A stretch of DNA of 64,000 nucleotides from Piromyces finnis (lineage: Eukaryota > Neocallimastigomycota > Neocallimastigomycetes > Neocallimastigales > Neocallimastigaceae), in NCBI GenBank assembly GCA_002104945.1, contig MCFH01000003.1, positions 1 to 64,000 of the forward strand, written 5' to 3'. Below are positions 58,546 through 64,000 of this stretch, piece after piece (position 1 is the first letter of the stretch; every line of letters starts with the position of its first letter). The notes under the pieces were generated by a model. That model saw only the letters and a list, made by a program, of their open reading frames with translations, ran no database searches and was not told where the DNA came from. A program made the position numbers and the translations under genes.

Positions 58546-58995
58546 GGAGGACCATGTAATGAATACTAGAAATAACTAAATTGTCTTAGTGGTTAGTAGC
58601 TAAGACTTTGAGTCTGAATGACACTAGTTTGAGACCTCATAGATACTATTTTAAAAAAAATTATAATTTTATTTTATTTTATTTTATTTTTAAATTTTAT
58701 TTTATATGAAGATTATTGATTGGTTAAGAATTTTAAGTTGAAAAAATTTTATAAATTAATTTAAAAAATTTTTAGTATAAATACGAGTGAATTTTCCCAA
58801 ATATTTTAAAGAATCGAGATTTTATTAATAAATAATTATATTATTAAACACTAACTTATTAAGTTAAATTCTATGTGTTTTTAATGATATTTTTATAAAT
58901 TAATAATTTACAGAATATTTTAAAGTGTTAATATTACTAAGTTATTTAGTAAATATTATAATTTGTTTTTATTGTTAAAGACACATTTCTTTACA
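58546..58995 (+). repeat. Family E 3' LTR (441 bp) with end of its PPT
   Basis: 58546-58554 (GGAGGACCA) is the last part of the E polypurine tract; the LTR proper is 58555-58995, TGTAATGAATACTAG to TTTCTTTACA. TATAAATA 58776-58783, predicted RNA start 58816-58825. The tRNA-like segment is at 58581-58646. Followed by TTAAT, matching the duplication beside the E 5' LTR at 11713-11717. Confidence 0.92.
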
Positions 58996-59133
58996 TTAAT
59001 TCCGATTTTAATTAATTTTGAAATTAATTAAATTTGAAGTAGCAGTAGTTTCCTATGGGGAACAGAGAGGTTCGCGTAATTCCCTCCGGCCTTAAGACTA
59101 GCTACGCAGTAGATTTTTGGATTCTCCACCATT
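58996..59133. other. GC-richer stretch, unidentified
   Basis: About 138 bp including GGGGAACAGAGAGGTTCGCG and CCCTCCGGCC, unlike the AT-rich surroundings. On the - strand, TGGTGGAGAATCC stands next to the R1 end and shares TGGTGGAGA with the F primer site, so it may be the PBS and leader of an R1 element. Otherwise unrecognised. Confidence 0.4.
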
Positions 59134-59542
59134 TGATACGAAGAAAAATATTATCTTAATTCTATAAATGAATATAGAAAGTGATAATATTTGTATCTAA
59201 AAAAAAAATAAAAATAAATAAGAAAATAAAAATAGAATAAATGATTTTTATACTTGTTCATTTGCAAGTCTTTGTTAGTTTAAAATATAAAATTATTTTA
59301 TTTAATTATAAAGTTTTAATATTTAATAACTCTTGTATTATTAAATATATATATGTTATGGTTTAATACATCTTGAATGTATGTAAATATAATCACAACT
59401 ATTATTTTAATAAAATTTAATATTATTATCTAATTTTACTGGATTATTAGGAACAATTTTAAAATAAAATGATTCTATCACTATTTATACAAAATTATTA
59501 TTTTAAAGTATAATTATAAACAAATATAAGCTATTTAATTTA

Positions 59543-59573
<31 letters not shown>

Positions 59574-59701
59574 TTTACATTTATAATTTTTAATTTAATA
59601 ATTTTATACAAGTTAATTATTTTAATTTTTAACTATCTGTGTTTTAATATTATTATTATTATTATTATAAATTCATAATTTATAAATTTAATTATTTATC
59701 A
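59134..59701 (-). repeat. R1 repeat, copy 3 (568 bp)
   Basis: Near-identical to copy 1 (28275-28843). ATTTG occurs at both edges overlapping the termini (59131-59135 and 59701-59705), a possible target duplication that makes the exact ends uncertain by one or two bases. Confidence 0.65.
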
Positions 59702-60318
59702 TTTGTCAAAAAGCGATTTTTTATTAAAGAAAAGTGTGGTAAGCACACTAGTTATATTAATTAATAAATATAATACGCTTTCCTATTGAAGGCGTAAAGC
59801 TAATAATATTTATATAAAGAAAATTAAATAATATTTTTATTTTAGCAATAACTTAATATCAGCATATATTAAGTTATTAAAAATATTAAAATTTTTAAAG
59901 TTTTAGGTTTTATAGGAGTTTATAAATTTTATTAACTTTAAGTTAAAAAATTACTAACGCTAAAGCTTCGTAATTTTTGTCAATTTTTGTTCTTTTTATA
60001 TATGAACAATTTTAATTATTACATTTTTTAATTTTAATTAATTATTATCTAATTATAAAATATTTAATTTTTATAAATTAATAATTAATATAATTATTGT
60101 AAATAGTTAATAAATAAATTTAAATTAAAATTTTTAATAATAAAATTTTAAAAATTTTAAAAAATTTAATAATTTCAAATATTAGAAATTTTATACTTTG
60201 AAATTTTTTAATAAAAATTTAAAAAATAAATTTTTTCAAATTTTCAAATTTTCAAATTTTGAAAATATTTTTAATTTTTTCCATGTGTCCAAATTTTTTA
60301 AATTTTTATATATGTTAT
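59702..60318. other. AT-rich region, no gene seen
   Basis: About 620 bp. Contains a short hairpin AGTGTG/CACACT (about 59733-59749) and AT homopolymer-like tracts; nothing else identified. Confidence 0.4.
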
Positions 60319-61604
60319 TGTGACAAATTTTTTGATAAAGAATGAAATTTATAAATAATGAATTAATAGAATAGCTGATTTTAATGTCAAGAATAGAAGA
60401 CGATTAAAAAATAAATTAAATATTCAAATAAATAATTTAAAAATCAAATTTATATTTCAAAAATTATAAAACACTTTTTAAAATAATTAAAAAGATCACT
60501 TGGAAAAATTTAATATTGAAAAGGGTTAAGGATCACAAAAATTTAATTTTCAATAAATTAACCCTTGAGAAGAAAATGTGCTATACGAAACTAATGATAA
60601 CTTCTGAATCTCGCGTCCTATTTTCCTTTTCTAGAGACTTCAAATTAAATTTATTAGAAAGTACTAGTTGAGATCTATATTCTCACAAATTTTCAGCTAA
60701 TTTAGACCACTAGTTCTTGAGATATAGCTATTTAAAGAATTAATTAGTTCCAATAAATATATAATAATATATATTAAAATGATTAATATTAATTTATATA
60801 ATTAAAGTCATTATTCAAGTCATCCAACTTTCTATAAATAATTCAATTTAAAAATTCTCCATTATTATTAAATAAGGTTAGATAATAAATATTCTTGATT
60901 ATAAACCTAATCAATTATAAAAATTAATTAATAATTTTTCAAATAATTTTGATTAATAACCTCAATCATAATCAAACCAAAAAAGCCTTTGGATCAAAAA
61001 TCATTAGTTATAATTATTAATTAATTGATCATGAGAATATATAATTAGTATCAGTAATTGTTATTCTCAATTTATAATATTAAGTATTTACAATTTAAAA
61101 TGGTTAAAACAATACTTTTATTTTAAAAGTAATTTAAAAGATTAATCTTAAGATCTATCATATGAATTCATATTATTAATATCAATATCAATTATTAATA
61201 TTTTAATTTAAAATTATTTTATTTTTTCTTTATTATTAATATCAATATTAAAATCAATGTAATTTTATTATATGTAAGAAAAAAGTATTTAAACAAAGAA
61301 TTGAAATCAATTTTGAAATTCTTTGTAAGATTATTAATTATTAATTATTAATTATAATATAACTTAATAAATATTATCTTAATAAATAAATAATTAATAA
61401 ACAAATTTCATAATTAAATTATATTAAAATTTTTATTTTAAATATAAAAACCTATTTAATTTTTAAATTAGTATTATTTAAATTCTTTAATAAGTTCTGA
61501 GAAAAGATTTAATAATAAATAAGTTTAATATTTTATTGGTAAATTAAGTTATATTATATGAAACATTCTGACCAAGTTACATACCAATCCTAGCTCACTC
61601 AACA
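60319..61604 (+). repeat. Diverged family C-like LTR
   Basis: Starts TGTGACAAAT and ends CACTCAACA. Shares with the C LTR, in the same order, AAAACACTTTT, an AAGGGTTA...AACCCTT region, a GAAATTCTTTGTAAGATTATT start-like motif (about 61315) and an AACATTCTGACC end. Heavily diverged; no matching target duplication found. Confidence 0.65.
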
Positions 61605-61609
61605 TTTAA

Positions 61610-62645
61610 TGTCACGAATACTAGTGGAATCTACAATTTCAAGATCACTTGAAATTGTGAAATTACTTATAAAATTTCAAAATCAATAATATTTTATTTT
61701 CAAATAAATTATAAAATTATATTAAGAAATATTTAAAAAATTTATAAAAGGTTAAGATATGACCTTAACCCTTAATATTTTATAACAAATAACTTTAACC
61801 CTTATCGTCAAAATTAAATTAGGAAAAACATGTGTATCTCCTCAACGAATGGCGATTTTGGATAATTGTGTTTTTGGGAGATTGTGGGTTCGTTAGAAAG
61901 CCACGCTCGAGATGAACAACATATCTTAAAATCAGGTCGATATCTCTGCTGGTTCACGAGATATTCCAATTTAAAGATATTTTGTTAGTAATAATTAATT
62001 GTTTATTCAGAGAATGATCACCCCTGATGTATTGAACATAAATCATTCACCCAAAAGGATATAAATTATTGTTTTAATTAAATTAAAATTATTTTCCGGA
62101 ATTAATTAACTTTATTTTATAATAATTATTTCAATAACATAACTTATAATCTTTGAATTAAAAGATTATAAATTATTAATATTATATTCAATGAATTATA
62201 TTATAATTAAGAAATAACTAATATTATGAATATATAAATAATAGTTATTTTTAATAATTAGTAATAAGTCTTAAGTTTAACCTTAGTATTATAAAATATA
62301 TTATAAAAAATAATCATGTATTAAAAAGTTATTTTATTATTAAACGTAAAATTACAAATAGTATAAATAGTTTAGAATAGTTTTATGAATTAAATCTTTG
62401 TAAAGATTATTACCTTATTAATACTTAACAAGTATTACTATTAAATAATCTTATTATTATATATACTCTTCAAATAAAATAAAAAGAAATTATTTTAACT
62501 ATAATACATAATTTAATTATTATTATTCATTTATAAAACAATTAAGATTATTTTAATAAAACATTTTTTCTAACCTAGTTATCTTTAATCTTTTATTTAA
62601 TTTAATATTTTAATATTAAATTATAAGTTTAATAAAACTTTTACA
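61610..62645 (+). repeat. Diverged family B solo LTR
   Basis: TGTCACGAATACTAGTGG to AACTTTTACA, about 1036 bp, alignable to the B LTR throughout with many substitutions and small deletions. The predicted start GTAAAGATTAT is kept at 62400-62410. It sits 5 bp after the C-like LTR. Confidence 0.85.
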
Positions 62646-62691
62646 AAAATGTATACATTTTTCATGTTTTATTTTATTAATATTTTATAAA
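62646..62691. other. Spacer left of K-like element
   Basis: 46 bp, AT-rich. The last five bases ATAAA would be the left target duplication of the next element. Confidence 0.5.
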
Positions 62692-63282
62692 TGTAACAAT
62701 ACTTATTATGTAATATGTGTAATGTAAATTAAATTGTAGTTTTATTTTAAATTATATTAAACATTTTATTTAATTATTTAGTATATTTTATTATCTAAAT
62801 TAAAATTAAAGTAAAATTGATAGGAACCGGATATTAAATATTTTTCCTATCACAAATAGGTTTTGATTTAATTATTCGGTGATTAATAAGAATAGATTAT
62901 TAATCGAAATCCTTCTAGGGTTTTCTTATCTAGTCTTTCCCTAGAAGATTTATTTGTTAGACTAGAAAATTCTTTAATTTAACCCAAAACTTTAAAATTC
63001 TTATAAATAAAACAACTCTTGAATTTAATTAAAAAATTCAAGAGTTATTATTTTTTCTTTGTAAGAAAAAAATAAACTCAAAACTTATTAAGAGAAGTTT
63101 TAATAAAATTTCTTAAAAAAAATTATTATTCAATAATTTAAAATAAGAATAAAACAAAACATTAAAGATACGTATTACTCATTTTGTGAATATAGTTATA
63201 TTATTATATTAATTACAGTGTATTATTACATTGTAGTTAAGAATGTACATATATAATTAAAATTATATATTAAATTCTTACA
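62692..63282 (+). repeat. K-like element 5' LTR (591 bp)
   Basis: TGTAACAATACTT to ATTCTTACA. TATAAATA near 63002; predicted RNA start AGAGTTATTAT 63041-63051, in a perfect 12-bp inverted repeat AACTCTTGAATT/AATTCAAGAGTT. The body differs from the 866-bp K LTR. Confidence 0.88.
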
Positions 63283-63293
63283 ATAATAACTCT
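63283..63293 (+). promoter_or_regulatory. K-like self-priming PBS
   Basis: ATAATAACTCT abuts the LTR and is the exact complement of 63041-63051; same PBS as family K. Confidence 0.85.
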
Positions 63294-63443
63294 TCAAAAA
63301 AACAAAAAAAAAATTTATTTTTACCAATCAAAAATTAAAAAAAAATTCATATATACTAACAAATTTACCATTAATTTAATTTTTTTTCCTTTTTCTTTTA
63401 GGATATATATCAAAAAATAAATACAAAAAAAAAAAAAAAAATA

Positions 63444-64000
63444 ATGTCAGAAAACACAAACGTTGCGGATGCTAATAAATTAATAACTACTATTAATGAA
63501 TTCATCCCAACATTCTTTTCACCTAATGGTGTTCTTGAGAACAAGTCAAGTACTCAAGAACTTAGATTAAACGAAATTTTCGGACAAGCCGAATTATTCT
63601 TTAAAGAGCACCCAACACCGTCCTCCTCCGACGAATTCAAAAACTCCTTTATCATCAACAAACTTCATGGGCCTTCCAAGAAATGGGCTCTTTCGATAAA
63701 AGGAGATGGAACTTTAGACTCCCTGGACTACTCCTCTTTCAAAAAACTCTTGATCAAGAACTTTGGTGATACAAAAGAATTAAAGTTTGTCCTTATAGAG
63801 CAACTACTAAACACAAAACAGATTACTTTGGGAAAAGCTGCCTTCTTTACTATTGAATTTAGAAGACTCGCAAACCGCATAGATTGGCCGGATAATGTTT
63901 TCGTTGACCTTATTAGAAGAGGCCTTCTACCAGAAGTTAAGAAAGAATTTGATAAAATAGAAAAACCGAAATCACTCTTTGATGATATGAATCTCATCAT
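63444..64000 (+). CDS. K-like Gag(-Pol), 5' part, runs off the window
   Basis: ATG 63444, open to the window end (about 185 codons). The protein begins MSENTNVADANKLITTINEF and is clearly homologous to the K Gag (shared FSPNGVL, KNSFIINKL, TIEFRRLA, DWPDNVF, EKPKSLF). Preceded by an A-run of about 17. Protease and Pol are beyond the edge. The overlapping - strand frame (63728-64000) is a shadow. Confidence 0.92.
   Translation, partial: MSENTNVADANKLITTINEFIPTFFSPNGVLENKSSTQELRLNEIFGQAELFFKEHPTPSSSDEFKNSFIINKLHGPSKKWALSIKGDGTLDSLDYSSFKKLLIKNFGDTKELKFVLIEQLLNTKQITLGKAAFFTIEFRRLANRIDWPDNVFVDLIRRGLLPEVKKEFDKIEKPKSLFDDMNLI

Noticed and set aside
63728-64000. Minus-strand ORF at the right edge
   Set aside because: It is the antisense shadow of the K-like Gag starting at 63444, which shows clear homology to K Gag.

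Overview
This window is a very AT-rich eukaryotic region made almost wholly of LTR retrotransposons packed around two nuclear-type tRNA genes. I see no host protein-coding gene that I can defend. Six Ty3/gypsy Gag-Pol families, a broken Ty1/copia body and at least eight solo or partial LTRs account for most of the sequence. The base composition, the Asn-rich Gag tails, the chromodomain-type integrases and Tf1/sushi-style self-priming fit a fungus, possibly an AT-rich early-diverging lineage such as the anaerobic gut fungi. That assignment is inference only.

Layout. 1-5635: family A element, + strand, entering from the left, with one nonsense codon; its 3' LTR is 4825-5635. 5636-11712: family E element, - strand, intact Gag-Pol with a clear chromodomain; its 5' LTR is 11272-11712 and its 3' LTR now lies at 58555-58995. 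11758-19617: family B element (1128-bp LTRs; Gag, then -1 frameshift, then Pol; Pol broken). 19618-20064: 3' part of a family D LTR. 20124-27671: family C element (same plan as B, one nonsense codon). 28275-28843: LTR-like repeat R1. 29472-30599: inverted B LTR. 30600-30653: the missing 5' part of the D LTR. 30654-36733: family K element, intact single ORF, ending 16 bp upstream of tRNA-Arg(UCU) at 36750-36823. 37265-40707: degenerate copia body with two solo LTRs inside its integrase. 40761-40841 (-): tRNA-Ser(UGA). 40856-48776: family F element, starting 14 bp upstream of that tRNA (Gag, -1 frameshift, Pol; probably tRNA-primed). 48781-51939: R1 copy with a large TTA expansion, a solo LTR, and the 5' LTR, PBS and leader of a truncated D element. 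51940-58545 (-): second family A element, intact ORF. 58555-62645: E 3' LTR, a third R1 copy and two decayed LTRs. 62692-64000: start of a K-like element, open at the right edge.

How it works together. Each self-primed family carries, directly after its 5' LTR, a 10-11 nt PBS complementary to an LTR segment about 28-40 bp downstream of a TATA box, i.e. the predicted RNA 5' end. B, C and F join Gag to Pol with a canonical -1 frameshift signal (slippery heptamer, 6-8 nt spacer, stem-loop). A, B, C, E and F have a hairpin just before the polypurine tract. Target duplications that match across distant junctions show two inversions with breakpoints in repeats: about 10 kb between B LTRs, nested in about 46 kb between the two A elements (or assembly errors that mimic them). 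The leaders of the otherwise unrelated families E and F share a homologous non-coding block of about 740 nt that I cannot identify.
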